From Trichoplax sp. H2 (Eukaryota > Placozoa > Uniplacotomia > Trichoplacea), in the NCBI GenBank assembly GCA_003344405.1, contig NOWV01000020.1, positions 248,001 to 312,000 of the forward strand: a DNA stretch of 64,000 nucleotides. The letters are read 5' to 3'. The position numbers and the translations under genes were made by a program. The notes under the pieces are model-generated. The model was not told the origin of the DNA. It made no database searches and was given only the letters and a program-made list of their open reading frames with translations. Positions 26,204 through 38,988 of this stretch are shown here, one piece after another. Each line of letters starts with the position of its first letter. Within the stretch, counting starts at the first letter, position 1.

Positions 26204-27263
26204 TTATTTTGTTCTGTCGCTGGAGATCTTTTTTAATTCCTTTTCATCTGCTGGATCTAATTGCAGCATAGTTTCCTTGGCGCTCGATACTTTTTGACGT
26301 ATCTATGAGGTGTATATAAATATAAAATACCGCGTTATTGTGGATGGAATCAATCTAGAGATGTAGTAGTTTACGCACGCTGTACGTATAGTCATCAGTG
26401 AAAACAATCTGATGATTAAATCGATAAGTTGTTAATTAATGCATATTGTGGATAGTCTAGAAATAGGCTACCGTAATAATATTGGAAAGGTGAATCGAAA
26501 GGCATCGTACGAATTTTACAATGACAATACAATCAATCATCGATTGCTCTATATTAGTTTGTATTCAAATACTACGTACAAAATAAATTTTTGATCTTGC
26601 TAAGATAAATTATTTTCTTTCCCCACTATTCGTCTTTAAAGATGTTAGGTAGAATATGGAGTATTAGCAATCGCTCTCTGAGCCTTCCTTACATCCTTAT
26701 TAAGTAAATCCAATCTAGTTTATTTATACAGCATAATTGTCTATGAAGGGCATCATTTACGTATGTATTCTTACCCAAGAGAAGCAGTGATCTTCATATC
26801 CATAGTCATGATACAAGACTAAATAAATTCCTAAACCTGTACATCCGAATAATGTAATTAGTAGTTGATTTCAGATAGTACGTGTTGATTTTATGGATAG
26901 TATGTAAAGGCAGATTATAACTGATCATAAGAAGAGATTATTTCTGCTCCTTTCAATATTTTTAACCAGTAAGACTATAGATATTAGTTACGGATTGGTA
27001 AACTGCGGGCGCAGCATGTGAACATAATCATCAGTTGAGCCATTTAGTCATGACAGAACTTGCAATATCTATTGTAGTAGTGAACTATATAAATACAGTA
27101 TACGTGAGATATTACCGACGACAGTAGTATAAGTAAGCCATTTAAATCCTCTCTGATGGTTAGGAAGCACCATAGGCGTGTAGAGTTCAGCCTTGACATC
27201 TTTGTTTAGTCTTGCAATTTTAGGAGGTTCCTTATACCTGTAATCTTCAGCCATGTTGTTCAT
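26204..27263 (-). CDS. Small single-pass membrane protein, 102 aa, unrecognised
   Basis: Three minus-strand exons: 27116-27263, 26775-26836, 26204-26302. They join in phase (G|GTAAT to TACAG|, then TGG|GTAAG to ATAG|) and end at TAA 26204-26206. The N-terminal 40 residues are charged and proline-containing (start MNNMAEDYRYKEPPK; a second Met at residue 4 is an equally good start). One hydrophobic segment of about 18 residues spans roughly 43-60 (WLTYTTVVGGLGIYLVLY). The C-terminus is a charged Lys/Glu helix ending KELKKISSDRTK. No cleavable signal peptide is evident. Size and shape resemble small mitochondrial or ER assembly proteins, but I do not recognise the family. The middle exon's acceptor is the least certain element. 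Confidence 0.72.
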
Positions 27264-29050
27264 TCACTACAACACAGTCGATGTGGGGCTGAGTCCAATG
27301 GCTGTCCATCGGGTGGAGGGCTGCCATACGGTACTACCGCACTGTCGTGTAGCCTATTCAGTACTCTAGAGGAAAGCTTTTCTTATAGATTTACCTTAAT
27401 CTAGTTTAGTCTACTATACCTTTATTTGCTGCCTCCAAAGTACTAAGTACAGTAGCATACAGTGTACAGTACTCCTTGGTACTGTAGAAAATTGAGATCG
27501 CTACCGGGAGTGGGTCTACTGTACGTCTTCGAAAAATCTTTTTTTACCTCCATGGTGTAGCGCATAAAATAAAATGAAACTTTAATTGAATTTATTGAGC
27601 GTTATTTTTTCAAAAATAACGCTAATTATTATTCCTTTCTTACTTACAGATATGGAACACGATATTGAAGAACTTTGAATCTATGAGAACATTAAAATAA
27701 TACCAGCCCGGCCGGTAGTACCATGCACTAGAAGAAGGCCTGATCACTCTTGGACGGACAGACACTGCTGGCTTCTCGCATCAAAATATTGTGTCAAACA
27801 GTTGGTTATGGGAGTACTTTAGTTGATTTTGAATTGACTCATGTTTTCTCAATTGAGTAACATTGCATCGAATCTCCTTTATTTGCTACAAAGTTCTGCT
27901 TAAAGCAAGTTCTATAAGATCATAGACGCTATTTAAATTAGTCCCTGTAATTTAGAAAAGAGACATGGAACATCTATACTACTATACAGTAAGTAGTCAT
28001 TTTTCGGCGCCCTCATTGGGGAAGAAAAATCCGTCTGTCCGAGAGAGAGAGAGTCCACAGTTCTTCTTCTAGTACTACGCGTGACACGACTTGCGCAGAT
28101 GGACCACGAAAACGTTTCCTTCTAGTGGTCCGTGATACTATACAGACAGACAGTACGTACGGTACAGCGGCTCTCTTCTTCGGTTTTCTTGCCATTACCG
28201 TACTATACCGTACGTCCAGTTAGCATGGCACTGCACGCATACGCGCCCAATTCTGACCAGTGGAACAGATCGATTACTATGCTACCTTGAGTCATACATC
28301 AGCACAATCGCTCGCTGCTCATCGCCATCGCTCGAGCAAACTCATTGCGCATAGAGGAGACTCACTTGCACGTGTCCAACCTCTTCTTTTACCATCGTGA
28401 ACAGAGTGGCAACGAAAAGGTAAAGGAGCAAGTTGAAATTCTTTTTTTTCCAACTTCAGCGGTCATTGACTTGGTTGAAATGGCATTTTTCCATGTTATA
28501 AGCTTGAGTACATTGAAATGATATCGATTATGATCACTTTTATGCGTTAATTCATGAAAAATTTTGCCAATTTTCGTCGTTGGCGTTCTGCAGCGCGATC
28601 GGTCCATCGCTTCACCCTGACTAGTGACTACCCAAGCGAGGCTGACCGTACCATACCGTTGCCTAGTAATGACAGTTTGATTTGCAGCTTATCCATTGCG
28701 ATCTCATGGACACCCATTTCATTTACCTTGCTTGATCGATTTGGATGGCTATCCGGTCGATTATCCATGCTCTAAACGACTATTATCCATCATGGCCTTG
28801 TCTGTCTTACCTTTTCATCAAAAATTGCTTTGATCCAATCGAAAATACGCCTAGTCTAACTTATTAAATCGCCTTAAATTGACTACTATCTTTGCAAAAC
28901 TTCTACTCTACCATGGTGTCTTCATTTTCAACAACGTTAATTTCGTATTCTCCCTTCATTTGACAGCTTGAGAGAAAGTTGGTGATAGTTATTTTATCTT
29001 GGAAATCTTTCTTTTTAGAGTACTACTAGTACCCTGTTTAGTAGACAGTA
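27264..29050. other. Gene-free, relatively GC-rich intergenic stretch
   Basis: Starts with GTAC-rich sequence (about 27320-27540), then mixed sequence with a GAGA run near 28042. Several short open frames occur in overlapping positions on both strands, but none shows splice continuity or a recognisable domain. Promoters of the divergent small membrane-protein gene and RPS16 should lie at the two ends of the 27264-30037 interval. Confidence 0.45.
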
Positions 29051-29089
29051 CATCTTTGATGCAGTTAGTGAGTTCAATGAATCTCCAGT

Positions 29090-29960
29090 TCGATCGCATC
29101 GAATCATCAGCTTACACTAGACTCCTATTCTTGGTAAATTACCATCAAATTCCTTCTGCCTATCTTAGTTTTTACCTTGTTTATTTCTATCCACTTTAAA
29201 CGAATCAGTCATTAGCTTACAGTAGATTCGTATATCTTCTTGATGGATGGGCAATCAATTTATCCTTGCTAGTATGACTGTCTTTCTTTCAAACTTCTTT
29301 ATAGTCCACGGAATCGATCGTCAGTTTAAAACGAGCTGACTTTTTTACCTATAAAAAGATTTCTCCTTTTCAATTTTGATCTTGTAATTAATTTCTCGTC
29401 TTTTTTATTTCGAACACAGTAAAAGAAACCGAAAGTCAGCTTACGGTAAAATTGTTCTTCTTCTTGATGAATTAATAACAAATTTGTCCTTACTACTCTG
29501 CTTAATTCTCCTTCAAATTGCTTTACGCGTACATACGAGTCAGCGAAATCGGTCACCAGTTAACCCTAAACTAGATGAGTTTTCCGCTTGTGAAAACGTT
29601 TCTGCTTCCTAACTTTTGATCGCTCAATTTCTCCTCTTCGTAATATGCTATGCAATTAATGGAATGCGTCATCAATTTACAGTAGATTAAATTACTATCG
29701 TTTAAATAGGGACTTTGCATCAAGTCAAATTTGAAATCTTCCAGTTACTCTTATGATTATGCGTCCTTCCTCTTAATACACATTTTGTCCTATCCATTAG
29801 ACAATAATTAATCATCAACTTATGATACATCTATTTTCGCCTTAAAAAACATTTCTTTTTTATTTCGTATTATGTAACATTTTTAGCTATACTTGGCTGA
29901 CACTATTCTGTATAGAGCAAATAGAAATAATCAATCATATCATGAACTTATCGCAACATT
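29090..29960. repeat. Highly degenerate tandem repeat, about 115-bp period
   Basis: A core resembling AATC-TCATCAGCTTACAGTAGA recurs at about 29105, 29211, 29320, 29437, 29556, 29670, 29814 and 29937, followed each time by pyrimidine-rich sequence (TTTCTCCTTTT-like). Copies are strongly diverged, so this is an old array. It ends shortly before the RPS16 leader. Confidence 0.55.
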
Positions 29961-30004
29961 TTTCATCTTTTAAGAAGGACTTAGCTGCTCGCAATAGTCT
30001 GATT

Positions 30005-30025
30005 ATCTCTCCTTTTCTTTTCTTA
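30005..30025 (+). promoter_or_regulatory. Candidate 5' TOP pyrimidine tract of RPS16
   Basis: An almost uninterrupted pyrimidine run (TCTCTCCTTTTCTTTTCTT) lies 13-33 bases upstream of the RPS16 ATG. Ribosomal-protein mRNAs of animals typically start with C followed by pyrimidines (terminal oligopyrimidine), which confers mTOR-dependent translation. Whether transcription starts inside this run cannot be seen from the sequence; it could also be a splice-acceptor tract, since TATAG precedes the ATG directly. Confidence 0.5.
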
Positions 30026-30037
30026 ATGAAATTATAG

Positions 30038-31092
<1,055 letters not shown>

Positions 31093-31180
31093 AGTGGCAC
31101 ATACTTGGAATATCTTCTGTATAGTAGTAATCTACTTCTTAGATTGGTCTTCTTCAACGTATTAATATACAAAATATACA

Positions 31181-31186
31181 AATAAA
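31181..31186 (+). terminator. Poly(A) signal of RPS16
   Basis: AATAAA 89 bases after the RPS16 stop codon, followed by an A-run and a T-rich stretch. It is the only canonical hexamer in the proximal 3' flank. Confidence 0.65.
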
Positions 31187-32059
31187 AAAATTTCTGTTCT
31201 ATTCTTGTGCTTACTCTTTGCTTGGGCTAGCTTTCGCTTTAATAATCTCCAGCATACTTTAGTATTACAGTGAAAATCAATTTGTGACTAATTGAGTTAG
31301 GATAAGTTAAAAATTTAATTTACGTGCGGATGGGTATAGAATGCAGCTGCTTGTTAAGACCCATGAGAGCTAATGAACGAGCGATGAGCATAAAAATAAA
31401 CTCGACGATCAGTAGTCAATTATCTACCACCTTTTGGCATTGCAAAGCGATGTATTATCGCTCTAGATTTGATCAACCTACAACCATAAGGTCACAAACT
31501 CGTTGCCACTTTCAAAAGGCATATTTCTTATTCGTCTAGCACAAACACTGCCGTTCGTTGTCCAGAGTGTACTGTATATTCATTCCGAATTGATCTTACG
31601 ACATAGCGGTTAAATACGTAAATGTAACAACTTAAATGCTTCAGATATAGGTATTACCGCCAATAACTTAGTTTATTATTACTAGGAGACGCCATGATAT
31701 TAATATTTATTTATTAGATCTACAAATTGTTGTAAAGAGCACATAAAACTAATTTTTTCCATAACATGACGCCGTTGTACAATATTCGTACAAATCTGAT
31801 CTAATATATTAGCCAAGTAAACTAATCGTTACACTACCGAGTATACTGGAATAAAATATATCGCTAATAGCAGAATATGCGCACCTATCTTTAATACTTC
31901 TTAGTAATTTAGCGATATCAGAGTTTGTTAATCAGCTAAAATAACATCACATTAATATTTTGCATGCTAAATTCAAAAGTTGCTGTTAGCAATCTTCAGG
32001 TATACGATGTTAGCGTCGATAGGGGGAGGGGCGCCAATTAAATGAGCAGTTTAACCAGG
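31187..32059. other. Convergent intergenic stretch, no gene supported
   Basis: Between RPS16 and the 3' end of the PTGR3 gene. The 31324-31539 interval is open in one plus-strand frame (71 codons), but no homology, splice continuity or codon pattern supports it. Nothing else is recognised. Confidence 0.45.
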
Positions 32060-35000
32060 TTATAACATGCTTGTCTGTTTTGGCAATTCCACAATAATTT
32101 TGCCTTTATTTTTTCCAGAGTACATGTACTACGTGGTAGTAAAAGATCGCGGTAAGTCAAGTTGCACTAAATAATGATTTATAAGTAAAAGAAAAAGTGC
32201 TATAATAACTAAGCTATCTGTAAAACAGGATCGAACTTACATCAATTGCTTCAGCAATTGAGTCTAGGCCTTTGTAATGAACTTGTTGACCTAAATCTAC
32301 AGAGGATTTTAACTCTGCACGATGATACATGTTTGCCAATTTCTGAAAGTGTTTTCCGTAATGTTTAACGTAATGGAATAATAAAAATCCTCTCAAACTG
32401 GATGATTTGGAGAGCAACTATAAATTGGTAATGACAATGTAAAAAATATAGAATTATTATTAGTCGCGAAGTATTGATCCTTCAGAAATATCAATTAATA
32501 TAAAACTTTATATTGAATTTACACGCGGTGGAATAATAAGATTCCTCGATTTTGAAACACCCTTAGCGGTTTGATAACCAGATATGTATCCGATAACGAT
32601 TAAACGTCCTTTGATAGCCAGACTAAGCAAAAAAAATTGGACCGATAGTTTGATATTTACTTATTCAACTTTATAATTCCGATATTTAAGATCAGCTTAC
32701 GGATACTACAGCAAACTAAAGCACTTTCGCTATAATTAATATCATAGAGCTAATCCAATATTTATGCTATTTTTTAACTAAAATCTTCTAGATCATGCCA
32801 TAATTGATAATCTTAGATTATGAAGACTAACTTTTCTAAACAAATATTAAACATTTCGGCCCCGATGGATTCATATACGACATCAATGCCTTTTGGATAT
32901 TCCTTTTTCAAAACTTGATCTAGATTTTCTGTTTTATAATTGACTGGACGATCACAACCTATGTTCTACAAGGATATAATCAAAACCCTAGTATCAATAA
33001 TTCGCAAAGAACTTTATTGTAACCTCGTTATATTTTATTATCTATTCTTTACTATTTCTCACATGTACATGGCGCTCTAAATAACTTAAAACTAAGCAGT
33101 TATGTTAATAACTAATAGATATCGATCCATGCTAAATTAGCTGACGAACGATGTTGCGTCGGCTTAAAAGATGCTAATAACTAACATTTCCACTCACAGG
33201 GTTATTAATCTGAATATAGTTAGAAGATCTACGCTAAATATGATAATATTAGTGGAAAATGACCAATTTACTCAGATGCCTTTATGGACAGATACTAAAA
33301 TTATTTTGATCAATATGGTAGAACATTGACGAATTTATTTATGGTTAGGAATGGTAAATTCGACTCTAATGAATTATTGTATCTCTTAGTATAGCAATTC
33401 TAACCCTTAAAAATTCAGCTTTTTCACTGCTGGAGCAGGTTCCGATAACATGACATCCAGCCGCTTTTGCTAATTGAACCTATAATATAATTGTAGATTG
33501 AATTTAGATCGCAGACATCATGGAGCATCATTGTCATTTTACTCCCTAAACCGTAGAATGTATCAGCTCTTTCAAATACTAGTATCACTAAAGGCGCCAA
33601 GACGGTAAGGTAATATCAATAAAATAATCAATTCAATCCAGTCTTTTAATTACTTGTTTGTACATGTTGATGTGTACAGTACTTTCAAATTTGCTAACAT
33701 ATTCATGATTTTACAGCATTCAATTAGTAAAAAATTTAACGTTTTAGAAAGGAATATCCACCAATAGTTGATTCCTGCCGTAAACTGAGTCAAAATACGC
33801 GTCTTTACTATAGTGATTGCAATATCTATCATTAGGAAGTTATTTTAACTTTTCATACTTACTGCAAATTGCCCTGTACCACCAGCAGCAGCTGTAAATG
33901 CAAATCAAGAGGGAGATTAAAATTCTAATTAGCAATGCTGTAATTCAATTCAAGGCCGAGGCATTTACTACTTGAATACTATGAAATTTTCATGATATAT
34001 ATTGCAGTACTACTGTATATACCAATAGTAACCTTACATTTATGTATCTTTAATGCAAAGGGGAATACAAGAAATATTACTTAATCATATTTACTACATT
34101 TATTAAATGAGTTGAAAAGTCTAACACAAAGAATAAATAACGGCTAAAGTTATCATCATCTTACCTGTAACTAAAACAGTCTCACCAGATTTTAGGTCCC
34201 CTAGCTGTGTAATAATAATTATACAATATGTAACTGGTTAATCAAAACATTTTATCTATCCTCATTTAAAATAGTCTCTCATTGGTATGGTATCAAAGAA
34301 AAGTATAGCTCCTTCTTAACGTGCTAAAGATATAACTTAGTGTTTGATTTTCTAAATTTCCTGCATATGAGGGTACGAACGCAGGCTATTTTTCTATTGT
34401 ATTTAGTTTAGGAGTTTGTATAAGATAATTTACCTGATCTAGAGAGATACTTGCTGTCAAACCGCTAACCATAAATGGAATATATTCTGGATTACAACTA
34501 GGTATAGGAAACGCTTCCCTTGCAGGAACTACCATATACTCCGCGAACGAACCATTTTGCATGTATGCGACATGATTGCCAACCTTGAAGTGCCTTTGAC
34601 ATTCGTTGCCAAGTGCCACAATTTCTCCAATAGCCTATTTTAATCAAGTAACGTTGATCGTTTAACTAATCATTCCTATGTTAGATGGTATATAGGTTTA
34701 CTTCCAGCAGTAATGATGCATCGATTAATATATATAATACTATCATCTAGTACAGAATTGAATTTGAAAAAAATAGAAGTAATCTTTACTAGATATGCTC
34801 AATGTGCTATTAAACATTATAATACTATACAACAAAAAAACACAATAAAGACGATCCTATCAATCATTGTACTTAGCTGTAGTAGAAGGAAGAAAAGACA
34901 TATGAAAATATAGTATACGATTAGCAATTAAGAATGGAATATAAAGAAGACTAATGCAATGGTATGACCTCGAAACCAACACCAAATGGCGGCTGTTCAT

Positions 35001-35859
35001 CACCATTGAAATAGCGTCCTGCAGTAAAGTTGATATCCGATGCGTTAATACCCAGGTACCTGAAGAAGAGACAAATTCCAATCAGTATCATCATCGACAA
35101 CTCTTTCAATATTAGCCATAGTAAGACACCATAATCTGCGAATTGATTGGGTGCTATTTACAGAACTATGCTAAGATTGAGCCTGAAGTACGACTACATC
35201 AGTATTTGCAACCAATGGAGCAAGATCGGTTTGATGTTCACGTTTACTCACGACAAGAATATGAACAAGTAATGAAACCATGGAAAACCTAGTGTTGTGA
35301 GTATGTTATCATTGATAGTAAGCTATTAGCAACCAATGAAAGTGTAATAGGCAAGACATACGCGTATTTTATGTGCTCGTGTCGCCATCTTTTATATTAT
35401 ACGCTACTTTTGACTTTTCAATTTCCCTATTGACCTACAGTACAGGTCTAACATGAGCAGGTTTAGCAAGAGTCCTAAGCTAAGTGGAGATAATAGTAAT
35501 GTACAAGCAGAGCCAATCCGTTTTCTATAGTAGTTTAATATCATCACTACTAAATCAGTTCTAAATCTCTATCTCAAGCAATTCACTATTGACTACTTCT
35601 GTTTTTAATCGAATCCTCTCTCTCTCCATCTATGCAGTAATGGCAATGCATGGTAAAAGTAGAGCTGCGCTAGACATGGACATCGATCATACTGACTTTT
35701 GCAGCTATAAATCAACTTCAATTACCTGTTTTTAATCAATAATTCTTTTGCACCAGGATTAACCATTGGAGTATCGACAATTCTAGTTGCCTGGCGGAAG
35801 TCAGGCGAGAATTTTTCGCATAAAATCCGACGAAATGTTCTTGGTAATGCAGCAGCCAT
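32060..35859 (-). CDS. PTGR3: Prostaglandin reductase 3 (ZADH2-type zinc-less MDR oxidoreductase)
   Basis: Ten minus-strand exons: 35726-35859, 34969-35059, 34434-34634, 34165-34204, 33863-33891, 33405-33479, 32832-32965, 32523-32622, 32241-32417, 32060-32128. All phases agree, giving 349 aa (human about 377; the difference is at the N-terminus). Diagnostic segments: [36 protein letters not shown], the Rossmann loop [10 protein letters not shown] at residues 156-165, [39 protein letters not shown] and [14 protein letters not shown]. Family role: NADPH-dependent reduction of 15-keto prostaglandin-type and related alpha,beta-unsaturated ketones. No zinc-binding cysteine set is seen, as expected for this branch. 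The natural substrate in this animal is unknown. Confidence 0.94.
35164..35292 (+). pseudogene. Terminal-exon-like fragment inside PTGR3 intron 1
   Basis: Opposite in strand to the host gene. A good acceptor (TGCTATTTACAG) is followed by 42 open codons ending in [18 protein letters not shown], then [15 protein letters not shown]. The composition looks like genuine protein. The KIEP...FDVHVY pattern faintly recalls the FDIHxYG segment near the C-terminus of condensin-II CAP-H2, but this is a weak eye-match. No upstream exons are seen on the plus strand nearby, so it is either an orphan last exon, a duplicated gene fragment or a chance open frame. Confidence 0.35.
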
Positions 35860-36957
35860 CTTTTACCTTGAAGCTCGAGGACGCTATGAATTGGGGTCTT
35901 GAGCTTTTTCCAATAATAATTTAACACCGATTGCAGTAATCGGGTCAAATCCTATTACTGTCGATGGCCATTTGGGTATCGTACCTAAAGTAAAATAAAT
36001 ACCATTTGGCCAGTCAAGCACGGCCATGAAGTCAACTTTCCATACTGAAAGCTGTCATGACGGCCAATTATTAAGCACTATCGGACGACATAAGGTGATG
36101 GACGCAATCTCCATACGGTAGATAGTATACTGTCGAAAATAGTTGCTCTAAATCCATAGATTACAGTCAAGTGATTGGAAGAAAAAGGTCAAAGGTTAAA
36201 TGGGCTGGTAGCTGTCCGCGCCCCCATATCATGAACCTCCAAGGTCCATGCCCATGTTGACCTAATGCTAATCAATCAATCTATTGCTATGGATTTCTAA
36301 ATTGGCAATTTCCAGGTCTAGAATAAGTATGGATGACTACTGTATCTCATGGTCTATGGACTAAGGCTAATTTCCCATATTGCACAGCTTCTACAATGGA
36401 TGTACGATCTTGATCATCCACCTGTTGAGGTCGTCACCTAAGATCTTGATGAATGATCAATTTCTAGCTAGATGTTGCTAGCTAGGTGCTTATAGTTATG
36501 ATCATAGACTGCTAAAATTGTATTTTAGTAATCCATGATACTGTATGGACAATTGTACATTCACATCTATATCGTCTACGATTGCTTGAGCATCCATAAA
36601 TTGACGAGTTATGTTACGAAGGGCAATCGGCCCACTGATATAGGTAAATTGCGATCCCTACTTTTACCTCTTAGCTTATTGACAGTACTGTTAGTTTCCA
36701 CTCGATATGTGTATCGCGTTGCTATGGTACAGCAGTAACCTACCGAATCACAGTATTATCGCAAATCAATCATGATTACTTTTCTCCTTAACCCATATGC
36801 AATTATGCATGCATGCTTGAATATGCAATACGTTAGCCGGTAATATATTGTATACCACTGTACTCCTGTACAAGGTAGATTACTACGATAACATGCTGCA
36901 TGTGCTAGCGAGCTACTTGTACTGGAGAAACATTGACACGTACACTACTATCTATAT
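35860..36957. other. Gene-free upstream region of PTGR3
   Basis: Contains the presumed PTGR3 promoter at its left end. No further exon, RNA gene or repeat is recognised until the minisatellite. Confidence 0.45.
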
Positions 36958-37318
36958 TTATACCTAATAGTTAGAACTACTAGAGCTACATTATTACGCT
37001 TATACCTAATGGCTAGAACTTCTAAAGCTACATTATTACGTTTATACGGAATTATACCTAATAGCTAGAACTACTAGTGCTACATTATTGTTACGTCCCT
37101 ATTCCTAATAGCTAGAACTATTAGAGCTACATTATTACGTCCCTATTCCTAATAGCTAGAACTATTAGAGCTACATTATTACATTTATACCTAATAGCTA
37201 GAACTACCAGAGCTACATTGTTACGTTTATACCTAATAACTAGAACTACTAGAGCTACATTATTACATCCCTATTCCTAATAGCTAGAATAACTAGGGCT
37301 ACATTATTACGTCCCTAT
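36958..37318. repeat. Minisatellite array 1, 42-46 bp unit
   Basis: Head-to-tail copies of CCTAATAGCTAGAACTACTA followed by GAGCTACATTATTACGT and either TTATAC or CCCTATTC, which gives two unit types (about 42 and 44 bp). The unit contains the near-palindrome CTAGAACTACTAG. About eight copies. Confidence 0.95.
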
Positions 37319-37391
37319 TCGTAATAAAATAGCGAGCTAAATGCAATATTCACCACCGCATAGATTACTATCCAAGGTTTACTACGTTACT

Positions 37392-37411
37392 NNNNNNNNN
37401 NNNNNNNNNNN
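37392..37411. other. Assembly gap (20 N)
   Basis: Twenty Ns that interrupt a copy of the duplicated unique block after 73 bases and resume inside the minisatellite. A fixed 20-N spacer is probably a placeholder of unknown true length. Confidence 0.98.
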
Positions 37412-37960
37412 CTACTAGAGCTACATTATTACGCTTATACCTAATAGCTAGAACTACTAAAGCTACATTATTACGTTTATACGAAATTATACCTAATAGC
37501 TAGAACTACTAGAGCTACATTATTGTTACGTCCCTATTCCTAATAGCTAGAACTACTAGAGCTACATTATTACGTCCCTATTCCTAATAGCTAGAACTAT
37601 TAGAGCTACATTATTACGTTTTTACCTAATAGCTAGAACTGCTAGAGCTACATTATTACGTTTTTACCTAATAGCTAGAAGTACTAGAGCTACATTATTA
37701 CATTTTTACCTAATAGCTAGAAGTACTAGAGCTACATTATTACGTTTTTACCTAATAGCTAGAACTGCTAGAGCTACATTATTACGTTTATACCTAATAG
37801 CTAGAACTACTGGAGCTACATTATTACGTTTTTACCTAATAGCTAGAACTACTAGAGCTACATTATTGCGTTTATAACTAATGGCTAGAACTACTAGAGC
37901 AACATTGTTACGTTTATAACTAATAGCTAGAACTACTAGAGCTACATTATTACGTCCCTA
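37412..37960. repeat. Minisatellite array 2, 42-46 bp unit
   Basis: Same unit as array 1, about 13 copies, with mixed TTTATAC, TTTTTAC and CCCTATTC variants, ending in a CCCTATTC-type unit directly before the duplicated block. Confidence 0.95.
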
Positions 37961-38587
37961 TTCGTAGTAAAGTAGCGAGCTAAATGCAATATTCACCACT
38001 GCATAGATTACTATCCAAGGTTTACTACGTTACTCGAATTGATACTTACCCCAAGATTCGAGATGGTGCACTGCAAGTCCAAGCCGCTATTTTAAAATTT
38101 TGAAATGCTATATTCACCACCGCGTAGATTACTATCAACTATTCCTACATCTGCTGTGACACCGATAAAGCATGCTCCTGCATACGATTGGAATAGCCGA
38201 GACATCAATATAATACATAACAGTATTTGTCAGTTTAATGTCCATTTACAATAACGAAAATCATGTACATTCTCGTATTTATACATCTACGATTCCCAAA
38301 ACACACATATAGAACAACATAAAACACACGTATCTAACCTAAGCACAATATTAGAGACTCGAAATATGTGGTAAAAAATGTCGCTAAATATGAATCCCAG
38401 CTTAATTCTGAAGCCGATAACTAATCTCATAAAATCTCGGCTGCTAATAGGAATCAACTTCCGTAGGGGCAAATAGTCAAACCAAAAATTACAAAAGGCT
38501 TCCAGATACTGTACATTTATATCCTTAACATGAAGTCAAATCCATTACATTAACACACCTGATATAACAGTACAGTAAAAAATATCG
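37961..38587. repeat. Duplicated unique block, copy A
   Basis: 627 bases, almost identical to 38989-39615 (offset 1,028). It begins TTCGTAGTAAAGTAGCGAGC and ends at the second N gap. A 61-codon minus-strand frame (38287-38472) is preserved in both copies only because the DNA is duplicated. A truncated third copy begins at 37319 and stops at the first gap. Confidence 0.95.
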
Positions 38588-38607
38588 NNNNNNNNNNNNN
38601 NNNNNNN
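38588..38607. other. Assembly gap (20 N)
   Basis: Second 20-N gap, placed exactly at the end of copy A, with minisatellite resuming on the right. Confidence 0.98.
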
Positions 38608-38988
38608 AATAGCTAGAACTATTAGAGCTACATTATTACGTCCCTATTCCTAATAGCTAGAACTATTAGAGCTACATTATTACGTTTTTACCTAATAGCT
38701 AGAACTGCTAGAGCTACATTATTACGTTTATACCTAATAGCTGGAACTACTAGAGCTACATTATTACGTTTATACCTAATAGCTAGAACTGCTAGAGCTA
38801 CATTATTACGTCCCTATTCCTAATAGCTAGAGCTACAAGAGCTACATTGTTACATTTATACCTAATAGCTAGAACTACCAGAGCTACATTGTTACGTTTA
38901 TACCTAATAACTAGAACTACTAGAGCTACATTATTACATCCCTATTCCTAATAGCTAGAATAACTAGGGCTACATTATTACGTCCCTA
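38608..38988. repeat. Minisatellite array 3, 42-46 bp unit
   Basis: About nine copies of the same unit. The last four units are nearly identical, base for base, to the end of array 1, including the diagnostic AGAATAACTAGGGCTAC variant. This shows that arrays and unique block were duplicated together. Confidence 0.95.

Noticed and set aside
28013-28775. Short basic open frames on both strands
   Set aside because: Overlapping frames on opposite strands, low-complexity Arg/Lys/Ser content, no splice continuity and no family resemblance.
35070-35125. Minus-strand ATG frame (MANIERVV...) just upstream of PTGR3 exon 2
   Set aside because: It enters exon 2 in the wrong frame; the true first exon at 35726-35859 joins exon 2 in phase and matches the family N-terminus.
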